Source of the DNA: Aeromonas dhakensis
GTDB lineage: Bacteria > Pseudomonadota > Gammaproteobacteria > Enterobacterales > Aeromonadaceae
DNA: 64,000 nt
Assembly: GCF_000820305.1 (NCBI RefSeq)
Contig: NZ_CDBH01000029.1
Coordinates: 124,001-188,000, forward strand
Direction of reading: 5' to 3'
Part shown: positions 10,548 through 20,054 of the stretch, piece after piece
Numbering within the stretch: position 1 is the first letter of the stretch
How the letters are laid out: each line of letters starts with the position of its first letter
Program-made: the position numbers and the translations under genes
The notes under the pieces: model-generated
Databases searched by the model: none
Told to the model about the DNA's origin: nothing
The model's input: only the letters and a program-made list of their open reading frames with translations

Positions 10548-11975
10548 ATGAAGCTGATCAACACTTTTGCCACCGAACTGCCCTGGGCCTGTGAGCCCGT
10601 CGCCCCCCAACCATTGCATGCCCCCGGCCTGCTGCACCTCAACCGTGCGCTGCTCGGCGAGCTGGGGCTGGGGGCGGTGAGCGAGGCCGACTGGCTGGCC
10701 TGCTGTGGTCATGGCCAGCCTTTGCCCGGCATGCAGCCGGTGGCCCAGGTCTATGCGGGCCATCAGTTCGGCGGCTACAGCCCGCGTCTCGGTGATGGCC
10801 GTGCCCTGTTGCTGGGGGAGCAGCTGGCGCCGGATGGCAGCCGCTGGGACCTGCACTTGAAAGGGGCGGGCAAGACCCCTTTCTCCCGCTTCGGCGATGG
10901 CCGTGCCGTGCTGCGTTCCAGCATTCGCGAGTATCTGGCCTCCGAGGCGCTGCATGCCCTCGGCATCCCCACCACCCGGGCACTGGTGCTGGTGGGCAGC
11001 CAGGAGCCGGTCTACCGCGAACAGGTGGAGACGGGCGCGACCGTGCTGCGCACCGCCCCGAGCCATCTGCGCTTCGGCCATGTCGAGTATTTCGCCTGGA
11101 GCGGGCAGGGGGAGAAGATCCCGACCCTCATCGACTATGCGCTGCGTCATCATTTTCAGGAGCTTGCGAACGGGGCCGAGCTGTTTGCCGAAGTGGTGCG
11201 CCGCACCGCGCGGCTCATCGCCAAGTGGCAGGCGGCAGGCTTCTGCCACGGGGTGATGAACACCGACAACATGTCGCTGCTCGGGCTGACCCTGGATTAC
11301 GGCCCCTACGGCTTCATCGATGCCTATGTGCCGGACTTTGTCTGCAACCACTCGGATCCGGGCGGTCGCTATGCGCTGGATCAGCAGCCGGCGGTTGGTT
11401 ACTGGAATTTGCAAAAGTTGGCGCAGGCGCTGGCCGGCCACGTCGATGAGGACGAGTTGGCTGCGGCCCTGGCCCAGTACGAACACCAGTTGATGCTGCA
11501 CTATTCCGAGCTGATGCGGGCCAAGCTGGGGCTGGCGGTGTGGGAAGAGGAGGATCCGGCGCTGTTTCGCGAGCTGTTCAGGCTGCTGGCGGCGCATAAG
11601 GTGGATTACCACCTGTTCCTGCGTCGGCTGGGGGTGCTGACCGCTCAGGGCGACTGGCCCGCCAGCCTGCTGGCTCTGCTGCCGGAGCCTGCCGCCTGGC
11701 AAGGGTGGCTTGAGGCCTATCGGGCACGCCTCGCCCGGGAGGGGAGCGAGGATGCTGTGCGCAAGGGGCTGATGGATGCGGTCAATCCCAAGTATGTGCT
11801 GCGCAACGCGCTGGCCCAGCGGGTGATCGAGGCTGCCGAGCGAGGAGACATGGCGCCGTTCGAGCGGCTGTTTGCGGCCCTGCAGCATCCCTATGATGAA
11901 CAACCCGAATACGAGGATCTCGCTACTCCGCAACCAGCATGGTATTGCGGTGGCGAGCTCTCTTGCAGCAGTTGA
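10548..11975 (+). CDS. selO: protein adenylyltransferase SelO (YdiU)
   Basis: 475 residues, E. coli SelO/YdiU being 478. Pseudokinase-fold enzyme that AMPylates protein hydroxyls and protects against oxidative stress. Nucleotide site [12 protein letters not shown] near residue 83, the [24 protein letters not shown] block, active-site N and D in [22 protein letters not shown] near residue 240. The C-terminus ends CSS, where other members carry a C-S-S or selenocysteine-S-S tail. The ATG at 10548 matches the [12 protein letters not shown] family start. A DUF3630 gene follows 10 bases after the stop. Confidence 0.95.
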   Translation: MKLINTFATELPWACEPVAPQPLHAPGLLHLNRALLGELGLGAVSEADWLACCGHGQPLPGMQPVAQVYAGHQFGGYSPRLGDGRALLLGEQLAPDGSRWDLHLKGAGKTPFSRFGDGRAVLRSSIREYLASEALHALGIPTTRALVLVGSQEPVYREQVETGATVLRTAPSHLRFGHVEYFAWSGQGEKIPTLIDYALRHHFQELANGAELFAEVVRRTARLIAKWQAAGFCHGVMNTDNMSLLGLTLDYGPYGFIDAYVPDFVCNHSDPGGRYALDQQPAVGYWNLQKLAQALAGHVDEDELAAALAQYEHQLMLHYSELMRAKLGLAVWEEEDPALFRELFRLLAAHKVDYHLFLRRLGVLTAQGDWPASLLALLPEPAAWQGWLEAYRARLAREGSEDAVRKGLMDAVNPKYVLRNALAQRVIEAAERGDMAPFERLFAALQHPYDEQPEYEDLATPQPAWYCGGELSCSS

Positions 11976-11985
11976 GGAGCAGCCG

Positions 11986-12273
11986 ATGAACTGGCGGATC
12001 ACGCAGATAGACAGGGAGGCCGGGGTGGTGACGCTGGAGCACCCCGCGCTCGACTGGGACAGCTTTCCAACCCTGGCCGATGCCCTGTTGCAGGAGTGGG
12101 AGCTGGCGGCGCTCGAGCGTGAGTGTGGCGCCGATCGTCACAGCTGGCTGCTGGAGTTCGAGGGGAGCCGCTTTCGGCTCGAGTACGAACACTACAGCGG
12201 CTGCTGGCTGGCGGCGGAGCAGCCGGCCGATGCCGAGGCGTTGCTCTGGCTGGCCCGCCAGCATCAGGGCTGA
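11986..12273 (+). CDS. DUF3630 family protein
   Basis: 95 residues, acidic, no signal peptide. WLLEFEGSRFRLEYEHYSGCWLA is split across the middle and looks like a small antiparallel-sheet domain of the DUF3630 type (family assigned from memory). The ATG at 11986 has GAGGAG (11974-11979) overlapping the selO stop codon, so it is probably co-translated with selO. No function known. Confidence 0.75.
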   Translation: MNWRITQIDREAGVVTLEHPALDWDSFPTLADALLQEWELAALERECGADRHSWLLEFEGSRFRLEYEHYSGCWLAAEQPADAEALLWLARQHQG

Positions 12274-12301
12274 GCAGGCGCCTCAACCCACAGCATAAAG
12301 A

Positions 12302-12329
12302 TTGAACTATCAATTTGGGGGCGTATAAT
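12302..12329 (+). promoter_or_regulatory. sigma-70 promoter of yhhQ
   Basis: TTGAAC (12302-12307), 16-base spacer, perfect TATAAT (12324-12329). Predicted transcript start ~12336, upstream of the riboswitch. Confidence 0.75.
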
Positions 12330-12360
12330 CTCGCCCCTCAATTATCGCCAATGGTGGCGG

Positions 12361-12392
12361 TATGGGTTCCCTAACCCCATTAACCAAAAAGG
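12361..12392 (+). ncRNA. preQ1-I riboswitch controlling yhhQ
   Basis: Stem P1 ATGGG (12362-12366) with CCCAT (12376-12380); loop TTCCCTAAC; then an A-rich tail TAACCAAAAAGG (12381-12392). CCT of the loop (12370-12372) can pair with AGG (12390-12392), giving the H-type pseudoknot of class I preQ1 riboswitches. The same AGG is the Shine-Dalgarno of yhhQ (7 bases before ATG 12400). Binding of preQ1 would therefore block translation. The preQ1-I motif before yhhQ/COG1738 genes is established in other proteobacteria. Confidence 0.85.
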
Positions 12393-12399
12393 TCACAAT

Positions 12400-13074
12400 A
12401 TGAATCTGACCCCTGCTCAGCACCAGACGGCGCTGGTGCGCCTCTCGTTGTTCCACATCCTGATCATTGCCAGCAGCAACTACCTGGTGCAGCTGCCGAT
12501 CACCATCTTCGGCTTCCATACCACCTGGGGCGCCTTCAGTTTCCCGTTCATCTTTCTGGCCACCGATCTGACGGTGCGGATCTTCGGTGCCGGTCTGGCG
12601 CGCAAGATCATCCAGACCGTGATGCTGCCGGCGCTGGCCATCTCCTATGCGCTGTCGGTGCTGTTCTTCGAAGGCAGCTTCCAGGGCGTTGGCAATCTGG
12701 CCGAGTTCAACTTGTTCGTGGCACGCATCGCCCTGGCCAGCTTTATGGCCTATCTGGTGGGCCAGTTCATGGACGTGGTGGTGTTCAACCGGCTGCGGCT
12801 GCTGAAAGCCTGGTGGGTGGCACCGGCCGCCTCCACCCTGTTCGGCAATCTGGTGGATACCATCACCTTCTTCACCATCGCCTTCTGGCGCAGCACGGAT
12901 CCCTTCATGGCCGAGCACTGGGTCGAGATCGCAACCGTGGACTACGTGTTCAAGCTGCTGATAAGCCTGGGATTGTTTGTGCCGCTCTACGGCGTGCTGC
13001 TGCGTTATCTCAGCCGCAAGCTGGTGGGCGAGGCCGGTTTGAGCGGCCTGCAAACGGCCACACGGCAAGCCTGA
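12400..13074 (+). CDS. yhhQ: queuosine precursor (preQ0/preQ1) transporter YhhQ
   Basis: 224 residues, an inner-membrane protein with about six hydrophobic segments (e.g. LFHILIIASSNYLVQLPI, AISYALSVLFF, FVARIALASFMAYLVG). The motifs LATDLTVRIFG and STLFGNLVDTITFFTIAFW are hallmarks of the VUT/YhhQ family. E. coli YhhQ imports 7-cyano-7-deazaguanine for queuosine in tRNA. Translation is probably shut off by the preQ1 riboswitch at 12361-12392. A strong terminator follows at 13080. Confidence 0.93.
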   Translation: MNLTPAQHQTALVRLSLFHILIIASSNYLVQLPITIFGFHTTWGAFSFPFIFLATDLTVRIFGAGLARKIIQTVMLPALAISYALSVLFFEGSFQGVGNLAEFNLFVARIALASFMAYLVGQFMDVVVFNRLRLLKAWWVAPAASTLFGNLVDTITFFTIAFWRSTDPFMAEHWVEIATVDYVFKLLISLGLFVPLYGVLLRYLSRKLVGEAGLSGLQTATRQA

Positions 13075-13079
13075 CGACA

Positions 13080-13110
13080 TTGACCACCCCTTGGGGTGGT
13101 CAATTTTTTT
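13080..13110 (+). terminator. rho-independent terminator of yhhQ
   Basis: 11-bp stem TTGACCACCCC / GGGGTGGTCAA with a TT loop and seven T residues. Confidence 0.92.
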
Positions 13111-13130
13111 GCATTTATGGCAAATAAGGG

Positions 13131-13159
13131 TTGCTTAGTTAAATGAGAATGATTATTGT
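13131..13159 (+). promoter_or_regulatory. Fur-controlled promoter of the RyhB RNA
   Basis: TTGCTT (13131-13136), 17-base spacer, TATTGT (13154-13159). The Fur box TGAGAATGATTATTG (13144-13158) matches the 7-1-7 consensus at 11 of 14 positions and covers the -10 element, so iron-loaded Fur should block transcription. Confidence 0.8.
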
Positions 13160-13165
13160 TACCTT

Positions 13166-13277
13166 GTTTTCCGGGAAAGACTTCATTCGTTCCAACGTGA
13201 TGGACTTCTTGTGAAGGCACGACATTGCTCACATTGCTTCCAGTTAAGGGGCCAGTTTTTACTGGCCCTCTTTTTTT
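13166..13277 (+). ncRNA. ryhB: RyhB small RNA (iron-sparing riboregulator)
   Basis: The core at 13212-13244 (it includes GCACGACATTGCTCACATTG) equals the conserved seed region of E. coli RyhB except one base. It ends in a terminator GGGCCAGT / ACTGGCCC with a TTTT loop and seven T residues (13248-13277). Predicted start ~13166 gives about 112 bases, versus 90 in E. coli. RyhB pairs through Hfq with mRNAs of iron-using proteins. It sits between yhhQ and rraA, convergent with rraA. The 5' end is inferred from the promoter. Confidence 0.9.
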
Positions 13278-13303
13278 GTCCGCGTCCGGCAGCACGCGGG
13301 CAT

Positions 13304-13331
13304 AAAAAATGGGAGCCTTGGCTCCCATTTT
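13304..13331 (-). terminator. rho-independent terminator of rraA
   Basis: Stem AATGGGAGCC / GGCTCCCATT with a TT loop, and a minus-strand T-run from A residues 13304-13309. Confidence 0.88.
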
Positions 13332-13344
13332 CACTCTGCTCTGC

Positions 13345-13830
13345 TTACTCGATGTCGAGCGCATCGGGGGAGAGGATCACCCCTGTGGTATCGGCGTAGA
13401 GGTGGTCGTCCGGCAGGAAGGTGACACCGCCGAAGTTGACCGGCAGATCGGTCTCGCCTACGTCCTTGCTGTCGGCACCCACCGGAATGGCCGCCAGCGC
13501 CTGAATGCCGATATCCAGATCTTCCAGAATGTCGACCTCGCGCACGCAGCCGTAACAGACGATCCCTTCCCACTCGTTCTCCGCCGCCGTGGTGGCGATC
13601 TCGCTGTCGATCAGGGCACGGCGCATGGAGCCGCCGCCATCGATCAACAGTACCCGACCAACGCCGTTTTCTTTGACGAGTTCACGGATCAGGCCGTTCG
13701 ATTCGAAGCATTTGACTGTGGTGATGACGCCGCCGAAGGAGGCGCGGCCGCCGAAGGAGCAGAGCATGGGTTCGAGCACATCCACCATGTCCTGATAGAT
13801 GTCGCACAGTTCTGAAGTGTTGTATTCCAT
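13345..13830 (-). CDS. rraA: ribonuclease E activity regulator RraA
   Basis: 161 residues, the exact E. coli length. RraA is a trimeric ring protein that binds RNase E and lowers its activity in the degradosome. Hallmarks: [14 protein letters not shown] start, [11 protein letters not shown] near residue 26, [14 protein letters not shown] near residue 66 and [18 protein letters not shown] near the C-terminus. The ATG at 13830 gives the family start. Single gene with its own promoter and terminator, next to ryhB, an RNA whose targets are cleaved by RNase E. Confidence 0.96.
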   Translation of the reverse strand: MEYNTSELCDIYQDMVDVLEPMLCSFGGRASFGGVITTVKCFESNGLIRELVKENGVGRVLLIDGGGSMRRALIDSEIATTAAENEWEGIVCYGCVREVDILEDLDIGIQALAAIPVGADSKDVGETDLPVNFGGVTFLPDDHLYADTTGVILSPDALDIE

Positions 13831-13865
13831 TGTGTCAAATCCACCGCTGGAAACAGGTGGGATCC

Positions 13866-13893
13866 AGTATAAGGAGTGGGACTGGCATTTCAA
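13866..13893 (-). promoter_or_regulatory. sigma-70 promoter of rraA
   Basis: Minus strand TTGAAA (13893-13888), 16-base spacer, TATACT (13871-13866), 36 bases before the ATG. Confidence 0.65.
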
Positions 13894-13976
13894 TGAATAT
13901 TCCTTGAACAACAACAGGGATAACGTTTTCTGCATAAGCTCAATGCATGCCACCCCATGTTTGTGAGAGGTTCATC

Positions 13977-15830
13977 GTGCTCATCCGTCATAAATTGATC
14001 CTGAATACCGCGCTGGTCGCCGTGGCCATGCTGGTATTGAGCAGCCTGTTTTTCTACTCCAACCAGGTGAGTCGCCATCTGACCGAGGCCCAGCGCAATG
14101 TGGACAGCCTCGAGATCGCCATGCTCAACCTGCGACGAGCGGAGAAAGACTTCCTGATCCGCAAGGATCTGACCTTCGTTGCCCGCTTCAATGAAGTGCT
14201 GGCTGACTTTCATCGGCTCAACCAGACCCTGAGCCAGGATGACAACCTGAGTGCCGTGCAGGGCGAGCTGACCATGCTGGATCAGCAGATGGAGGCCTAT
14301 GGCAAGGCCTTCAACGAGCTGGTGGTCCAGCAGCAGAAGATCGGGCTGGGGCCGGAGGATGGGCTCTACGGTCGCCTGCGGACGGCGGTGCACGAGGTGG
14401 AGGAGGGGCTCAAGCAGCTGGATGAGCAGGGACTGCTCATCACCATGCTGCAGCTGCGGCGGGCGGAGAAAGACTTCATGCTGCGCTCCGACATCCAGTA
14501 TCTGGAGCGCTTCCAGACCCTGCACAAGGATTTCCAGCAGCGGCTGGCAACCTTGCCGGAGGCTGAACGCGGCAAGCTGGAGCAGGCCAGCGAGCAGTAC
14601 AAGCAGGACTTCATCGCCCTGGTGCAGGGAATGCAGGTGCTGGGGCTGAATGAGGGGGAAGGGCTGCGCAGCCAGATGCGGGATCTGGTGCACCAGACCG
14701 AGCAAGGGTTCGCCGCGGTCGACAAGCACATCGCCGACGAGCTGGTACGGCAGACCTCGCGCCTCAACACCCTGATGCTGGTCTGTGGCGGCGTCATCAT
14801 AGTGCTGATGGGCATCATGAGCATGTTGCTGGGCCGCAGCATCGATCGCCCCATCTCGCGGGTGAACGACACCGTCAACCGCATCCGGCAGGACAATGAC
14901 CTGCGCCTCAAGATCGAGTTGCAGGGGGCGGACGAGATGGCGCAGCTGGCGAGCAACCTGGACGTCATGCTGGGAGGTTTTCGCCACCTCATCGGCGACG
15001 TGAAGCAGAGCGTGCACACCCTGACCGAGGCGGCGGATCACCTCTCAGGCAACGTCCGCCGCACCAGTGAGGGGGCGGCCCGCCAGCTGCAGGAGACCGA
15101 CATGGTGGCGACCGCCTCCACCGAAATGGGCTCCACCATAGAGGAGATCGCCCGCAACACCGAGCAGGCCGCCAACAATGCCCAGACCACCAACAACAAG
15201 GCGATGGAGGGGCGCAGTGCGGTGGAGAACACCGTCAGCCAGATCCGCTCCCTGGCCGACAACCTGGAAAACTCCTCCCGCGAAGTGGCCCAGCTGCAGC
15301 AGGAGAGTGAAACCATCGGCTCTGTGCTGGACGTGATCCGCGGCATCGCCGAGCAGACCAACCTGCTGGCCCTCAACGCGGCCATCGAGGCGGCGCGGGC
15401 GGGGGATCAGGGCCGCGGCTTTGCGGTGGTGGCGGACGAGGTGCGCAGCCTCGCCATCCGCACCCAGAAGTCGACCCAGGAGATCGCCGGCATCATCAGC
15501 TCGTTGCAGAAGCAGACCGGCAACATAGTGGGCATGATGGCGACCTGCCGCGAGCAGGGCAACAGCAGCTCGGAGCAGGCCAGCATGGCGGGTGAACTGC
15601 TGGAGCAGATCACCCAGGACGTCACCCACATCATGGACATGAGCACCCAGATTGCCGCCGCCATCGAGCAGCAGAGCCTGGTGGCCAACGAGGTGAACCG
15701 CAACGTCAACAACATCCGTGACATCGCCCAGGAGTCGAGCCTGATGGCGGAGGAGAACGCCAAATCGAGCCACGGCCTGACCGAGCAGGCCAAGCTGCTC
15801 AACCAGGCGGTGGCCAAATACCGGGTATAG
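13977..15830 (+). CDS. methyl-accepting chemotaxis protein with HBM-type sensor
   Basis: 617 residues. Membrane segment 1 at ~8-28 ([20 protein letters not shown]) and 2 near 265-287. The periplasmic part carries two repeats of LRRAEKDF (LIRKD and MLRSD), typical of helical bimodular (HBM) sensors that bind small organic acids. HAMP follows, then the signalling hairpin [23 protein letters not shown] 13977 is chosen: GAGAGG lies 6 bases upstream and the charged start fits; an ATG at 13947 adds 10 residues. No CheB/CheR pentapeptide at the C-terminus. The ligand is unknown. Confidence 0.9.
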   Translation: MLIRHKLILNTALVAVAMLVLSSLFFYSNQVSRHLTEAQRNVDSLEIAMLNLRRAEKDFLIRKDLTFVARFNEVLADFHRLNQTLSQDDNLSAVQGELTMLDQQMEAYGKAFNELVVQQQKIGLGPEDGLYGRLRTAVHEVEEGLKQLDEQGLLITMLQLRRAEKDFMLRSDIQYLERFQTLHKDFQQRLATLPEAERGKLEQASEQYKQDFIALVQGMQVLGLNEGEGLRSQMRDLVHQTEQGFAAVDKHIADELVRQTSRLNTLMLVCGGVIIVLMGIMSMLLGRSIDRPISRVNDTVNRIRQDNDLRLKIELQGADEMAQLASNLDVMLGGFRHLIGDVKQSVHTLTEAADHLSGNVRRTSEGAARQLQETDMVATASTEMGSTIEEIARNTEQAANNAQTTNNKAMEGRSAVENTVSQIRSLADNLENSSREVAQLQQESETIGSVLDVIRGIAEQTNLLALNAAIEAARAGDQGRGFAVVADEVRSLAIRTQKSTQEIAGIISSLQKQTGNIVGMMATCREQGNSSSEQASMAGELLEQITQDVTHIMDMSTQIAAAIEQQSLVANEVNRNVNNIRDIAQESSLMAEENAKSSHGLTEQAKLLNQAVAKYRV

Positions 15831-15848
15831 CGGCCGCACCGAATGAAC

Positions 15849-15874
15849 AAGGGAGCCATTAAGGCTCCCTTTTT
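15849..15874 (+). terminator. rho-independent terminator of the HBM chemoreceptor gene
   Basis: Stem AAGGGAGCC / GGCTCCCTT, 5-base loop, then TTT; convergent with mgtE. Confidence 0.85.
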
Positions 15875-15887
15875 ACTGCAGACCGGA

Positions 15888-17312
15888 TTAAAGCAGGAAC
15901 AGGGTGGCCAGCCCCAGGAAGATGAAGAAGCCGCCGGTGTCGGTGATGGCGGTGATCATCACGCTGGCGCCCACCGCCGGGTCGCGGCCTAGCCGGCTCA
16001 TGGTCATGGGGATGATGACCCCCATCAGCGCCGCCACCAGCAGGTTGAGCATCATGGCGAGCGTCATCACGGCGCCCAGCGCCGCATCCTGATAGAGGAT
16101 GTAGGTGGCGACCCCCATGGTGCCGCCCCAGACCAGGCCGTTGATCAGGGCCACCCCCAGTTCGCGCCACAGCAGGAAGGAGACGTTGCCGGTCTGGATG
16201 TGCTGCAGCGCCAGCGCCCGCACTATCATGGTGATGGTCTGGTTGCCTGTGTTGCCGCCGATGCCGGCGACGATGGGCATCAGTGCCGCCAGCGCCACCA
16301 GCTGGGAGATGGTGTGCTCGAACAGACCGATCACCCGCGACGCCACGAAGGCGGTGCAGAGGTTGATGGCGAGCCAGGCCCAGCGGGTCTTGACCGCCTT
16401 GGAGACGGGCGCGAACACGTCCTCCTCCTCGCTGATCCCCCCCATCCGGCGCAGGTCGGTGTCGCTCTCCTCATAGACCAGATCCACCACCTCGGCGACG
16501 GTGAGCCGGCCCATCAGTTTGCCCCTGGCATCCACCACGGCGGCGGAGACCAGGTCGTCCCGTTCGAAGGTTCGGGCGGCGGCCTCATCGTTGTCCTCCG
16601 GATCGAAGGTGACCGGATCCTTCTCCATCACATCGCTCACCCGGGTCTCGGGTCTGTGCAGCAACACGGTCGTGAGCGGCAGTTCTCCCTGCAACCGGTT
16701 GCGACGGTCGATGACGAACAACTTGTCGGTGTTGTCGGGGATCTGGCCGCGCAGGCGCAGGTAGCGCTGGACGGTGGCCAGGGTCACGTCCGGACGCACA
16801 GTCACCAGGTCGAAGTCCATCATGGCGCCAACCGTGTGCTTGCCGTAGCGGATCACCTCCCGCACCCGATCCCTGTCCATGGGCGCCATGGAGGTGAGCA
16901 GCCGCCCCATCAGGTTGCGGGGCAGGTACTGGCCCAGATAGATCTGATCGTCGATGTCGAGGGTGCTCAGGGCATGCAGCAGCTCCTTGTCGCTCATGCC
17001 GCTGATGAGGCTGTCCCACACCGTCTCCGAGGCCTCCACCAGGATCTGGCCGTGCTTGTCCGCGTCCACCTGTTGCCACAGTACGTGACGCTCGTCCGGC
17101 GGCAGGGACTCCAGTGCATCGGCGATATCGGCGGCGGGCAGGCTGTTGACCAGTCGGGTGAGCTCGCTGGTCTGGTCCCGAAGTTCGGCGTCCTGCTCCC
17201 CTTGCGGGTCTAGCAGGCTGTCGGTGAGGGCGTCGTCGGCGAGCAGCAGGGTGAGGATGCGGGCTCTGTCCTGTTCACGCTGCTTGGCGTTGTTCTTGGC
17301 GGGGAGAGACAT
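15888..17312 (-). CDS. mgtE: magnesium transporter MgtE
   Basis: 474 residues. N-terminal superhelical MgtE domain (LPAADIADALESLPPDERHVLW near residue 60), a CBS pair (~residues 180-300, with VMEKDPVTFDPEDN and DDLVSAAVVDARGKLMGRLT), a plug helix, and about five membrane segments. The pore motif PIVAGIGGNTGNQT is present near residue 350, with an acidic residue in AITDTGGFFIF. The ATG at 17312 precedes SLPAKNN; an in-frame start further upstream adds 20 unlikely residues. Same strand as the nir operon upstream but separated by a terminator. Confidence 0.95.
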   Translation of the reverse strand: MSLPAKNNAKQREQDRARILTLLLADDALTDSLLDPQGEQDAELRDQTSELTRLVNSLPAADIADALESLPPDERHVLWQQVDADKHGQILVEASETVWDSLISGMSDKELLHALSTLDIDDQIYLGQYLPRNLMGRLLTSMAPMDRDRVREVIRYGKHTVGAMMDFDLVTVRPDVTLATVQRYLRLRGQIPDNTDKLFVIDRRNRLQGELPLTTVLLHRPETRVSDVMEKDPVTFDPEDNDEAAARTFERDDLVSAAVVDARGKLMGRLTVAEVVDLVYEESDTDLRRMGGISEEEDVFAPVSKAVKTRWAWLAINLCTAFVASRVIGLFEHTISQLVALAALMPIVAGIGGNTGNQTITMIVRALALQHIQTGNVSFLLWRELGVALINGLVWGGTMGVATYILYQDAALGAVMTLAMMLNLLVAALMGVIIPMTMSRLGRDPAVGASVMITAITDTGGFFIFLGLATLFLL

Positions 17313-17400
17313 GAAACTGAATTCCTGAATTCGGTGGTCCGGCTGACACACCCCATAGGATACCAGACTCAAAACAAGAGGTTATGACAGTAAATGCAGG

Positions 17401-17429
17401 AAAAGAAACGCCACCCCTGGGTGGCGTTT
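17401..17429 (-). terminator. terminator of the nirBDC-cysG operon
   Basis: 11-bp stem AAACGCCACCC / GGGTGGCGTTT with a CT loop; minus-strand exit is T-rich (TTTCTTTT). Confidence 0.85.
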
Positions 17430-17444
17430 GCATATGAGGTGATA

Positions 17445-18851
17445 TCAGGCCGAAGCCAGCGCCCTCTCCGTGGCAGCCCCTTGCCCGAACCAGGCGAGGG
17501 AGTCAGCTAGGGTTACCACCGAGCCCACCATGATAAGGGCCGGGCTTTCGACGCCGATGGCGAGCGCGGGCAACTGGTCAAGGGTGCCGCGAATGACCCG
17601 CTGGCTCGGCTGGGTACCGCGCTCGATCAGCGCCACCGGGGTGTCGCCCCCCTTGCCGTGGGCCAGCAGCTGCTCGCGGATGGTGGCGCAGGATGAGAGC
17701 CCCATATAGAACACCAGCGTCTGCTTGTCTTTGGCCAGCAGTGGCCAGTCGAGATCCCGGGCGCCCCCCTTGCCGTGGGCGGTGACGAAGCGCACGCTCT
17801 GGGCGTGGTCGCGGTGGGTGAGCGGAATGCCGGCGTAGGCGGCGCAGCCGCTGGCCGCCGTGATCCCCGGCACCACCTGAAAGCCGATGCCGCTGCCCAC
17901 CAGCGTCTCCAGCTCCTCGCCGCCGCGGCCGAAGATGAAGGGATCGCCCCCCTTCAGCCGCACCACTCTCTGCCCCTTCTTCGCCTCCTCCAGCAGGAGC
18001 TGGTTGATCTCCTCCTGCGGCACGCAGTGGTTGCCCGCCTGTTTGCCGACAAAGATTCGTTTGGCGTCGCGGCGCACCAGCGCCATCACCTCGTCGGAGA
18101 CCAGCCGGTCATAGACCACCACGTCCGCCTGCTGCATCTGACGCAGGGCGTGCAGGGTGAGCAGACCCGGATCCCCGGGGCCGGCACCGACCAGCACCAC
18201 CTCGCCACCGGTCTGGCTTTCATCGGCAAACAGGTTGTCGGCCAGCTGGTGGGCAGAGGCTCTATCCCCCCGAGCCAGCGCTTGCCCGAGCCGGTCGGCC
18301 CCGAGCAGCCGTTCCCAGAAGCGGCGCCGCTCCCCCATGGTGGCGAAGCGCGTCTTGACCCGATCCCGCAGGCTGCCGGCGAAGGCCGCGACGGCCCCCA
18401 GATGTTGCGGCAGCATGGCTTCGAGTTTCTCTCGCAGCAGCCGGGCCAGCACCGGGGCCTTGCCGCCGGAGGAGATGGCCACCATCAGCGGCGAGCGGTC
18501 GATGATGGACGGCATGATGAAGCTGGAGCGTTTCGGGTCATCCACCACGTTGGCAAAGATCCGCGCCTGATTGGCGCTCTGGTAGACCAGGGCGTTCACC
18601 TCGCGCCGATCGGTGGCGGCCACCACCAGCCACTTGCCCGTCAGGTGCGCCGGTGCAAACTCGGCGTCCAGCCACTCGATGCTGCCGTTGGCAGCCAGTT
18701 CCGCCAGCTCGGGGTCTAGCTCGGGAGCTACTACTGTGAGCTGGGCACCGGCATCCAGCAGCAGGCGCGCCTTACGCTCCGCCACCTCGCCGCCGCCGAC
18801 CAGCAGCACGGGTTTGTTGTCGAGTCGGCAAAAGATGGGCAAGTAGTCCAT
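17445..18851 (-). CDS. cysG: siroheme synthase CysG
   Basis: 468 residues, trifunctional. N-terminal precorrin-2 dehydrogenase/sirohydrochlorin ferrochelatase with the NAD motif [16 protein letters not shown] near residue 17, then the dimerisation segment and the C-terminal uroporphyrinogen-III methyltransferase ([19 protein letters not shown] near residue 216; [16 protein letters not shown] near 300). It makes the siroheme needed by NirB, and is the last gene of the nir operon, 12 bases after nirC. E. coli CysG is 457 residues. Confidence 0.96.
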   Translation of the reverse strand: MDYLPIFCRLDNKPVLLVGGGEVAERKARLLLDAGAQLTVVAPELDPELAELAANGSIEWLDAEFAPAHLTGKWLVVAATDRREVNALVYQSANQARIFANVVDDPKRSSFIMPSIIDRSPLMVAISSGGKAPVLARLLREKLEAMLPQHLGAVAAFAGSLRDRVKTRFATMGERRRFWERLLGADRLGQALARGDRASAHQLADNLFADESQTGGEVVLVGAGPGDPGLLTLHALRQMQQADVVVYDRLVSDEVMALVRRDAKRIFVGKQAGNHCVPQEEINQLLLEEAKKGQRVVRLKGGDPFIFGRGGEELETLVGSGIGFQVVPGITAASGCAAYAGIPLTHRDHAQSVRFVTAHGKGGARDLDWPLLAKDKQTLVFYMGLSSCATIREQLLAHGKGGDTPVALIERGTQPSQRVIRGTLDQLPALAIGVESPALIMVGSVVTLADSLAWFGQGAATERALASA

Positions 18852-18863
18852 GGGGCCTCCTGA

Positions 18864-19676
18864 TCAGGCGGTTTGGGTCTGGCTGGCAGTGCTGGTGGTC
18901 TCGTTCACCGCGACTGGGCGCTCAGCCTTGGGGGTGGCATACCAGTAGCCCAGACCCATAAAGAGGGCGCCGGAGACGGTGTTGCCCAGGGTCACCCACA
19001 GCAGGTTGTGGCCGATGCCGCCCAGGGTGTAGGCCTCGGAGTGGGCGCCGAACCAGGAGAGGGCGAACAGGGTCATGTTGGCGATGGAGTGCTCGTAGCC
19101 GGAGGCGATGAAGGCCAGCAGACACCACCAGATGGCGATGAAGCGGGCGGCCCCTTCGGTGCGCAGCGCCATCCAGATGGCGAGGCAGACCAGCCAGTTG
19201 CAGAGGATCCCCTTCATAAACAGGGTCAGGGCCGGTGCCTGGGTTTTGGCCAGCGCCACCTTGTGGGCCAGGCTGCCCGCATCCGGCAGCAGGCTGCCGC
19301 CGTAGGAGTAGATCAGCGCCACCACGATGGAGCCAATCAGGTTGCCGGCCCAGGTCTGCGGCAGGATACGCAGCAGGTCGGCCATGGTGATCTTGCCCGT
19401 CTTCACCCCGAAGGTGAGGAACATGGTGTGGCCGGTAAACAGCTCGGAGCCGGCGATGATCACCAGGGTCAGGGCGATGCCAAAGGTGGCCCCCATCACC
19501 AGCGGCCGGATGGCGGGGTCCACCAGATTGCCGAGGGTGAAGATGAGGATGATGCCGAGGCCCACATAGGCCCCCGCCATGGCGGAGCTGAGCCAGAAGC
19601 CGAGCTTGTCGCTGCGCTCGAAGCGGTTGATGCGGGCCGCGTTGGCGGCGCACTTGTTGATGGTTTCCGTGTACAT
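18864..19676 (-). CDS. nirC: nitrite transporter NirC (formate/nitrite channel family)
   Basis: 270 residues, six membrane segments of the FNT fold. Signatures: GAYVGLGIILIFTLGN, SELFTGHTMFL (first FNT motif) near residue 88, KGILCNWLVCLAIWMA (second motif) near residue 156 and ASGYEHSIANMTLF near 192. Imports nitrite for NirBD or exports it when in excess. It lies 57 bases after nirD in nirBDC-cysG order, as in E. coli. Confidence 0.95.
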   Translation of the reverse strand: MYTETINKCAANAARINRFERSDKLGFWLSSAMAGAYVGLGIILIFTLGNLVDPAIRPLVMGATFGIALTLVIIAGSELFTGHTMFLTFGVKTGKITMADLLRILPQTWAGNLIGSIVVALIYSYGGSLLPDAGSLAHKVALAKTQAPALTLFMKGILCNWLVCLAIWMALRTEGAARFIAIWWCLLAFIASGYEHSIANMTLFALSWFGAHSEAYTLGGIGHNLLWVTLGNTVSGALFMGLGYWYATPKAERPVAVNETTSTASQTQTA

Positions 19677-19733
19677 CTTGTGAGTCCTTGAAAGGGCTGC
19701 CCACAGGCAGCCCTAAAGAGAGTGAATTTGGTT

Positions 19734-20054
19734 TTAGACGGCGACCCAGACCTGCTGGTCGCGCACTTCAACGGGATAGCTCTGCACCGACATAGCGGGG
19801 TTGTCGAAACAGTGGCCGTCCCTCAGGCGAAAGCGCTGCTTCTTGAGAGGGCTGGCCACCCAGAGCTCGCCGTCGTGTTCGCAGAGGATGCCCCGCGACA
19901 GCACGTTGGCGGCGAAGAAGGGATCCCGGTTGTCGATGGCGAACACCTCGGCCGCCGCACTTGGGCGGAACAGGGCGATCTGGCGCCCCTCGAGCAGAGC
20001 GCAGACGCCGGTTCCAGGGAGGATGTCATTGAGTTGGCAGGCTAATTTCATCAT
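19734..20054 (-). CDS. nirD: NADH-dependent nitrite reductase small subunit NirD
   Basis: 106 residues, E. coli NirD being 108. Rieske-like fold without the Fe-S ligands: the usual Cys/His pairs are absent, as expected for NirD. Cytoplasmic partner of NirB. Its start overlaps the nirB stop (ATGA), so it is translationally coupled; a second ATG at 20051 is also possible. Confidence 0.93.
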   Translation of the reverse strand: MMKLACQLNDILPGTGVCALLEGRQIALFRPSAAAEVFAIDNRDPFFAANVLSRGILCEHDGELWVASPLKKQRFRLRDGHCFDNPAMSVQSYPVEVRDQQVWVAV

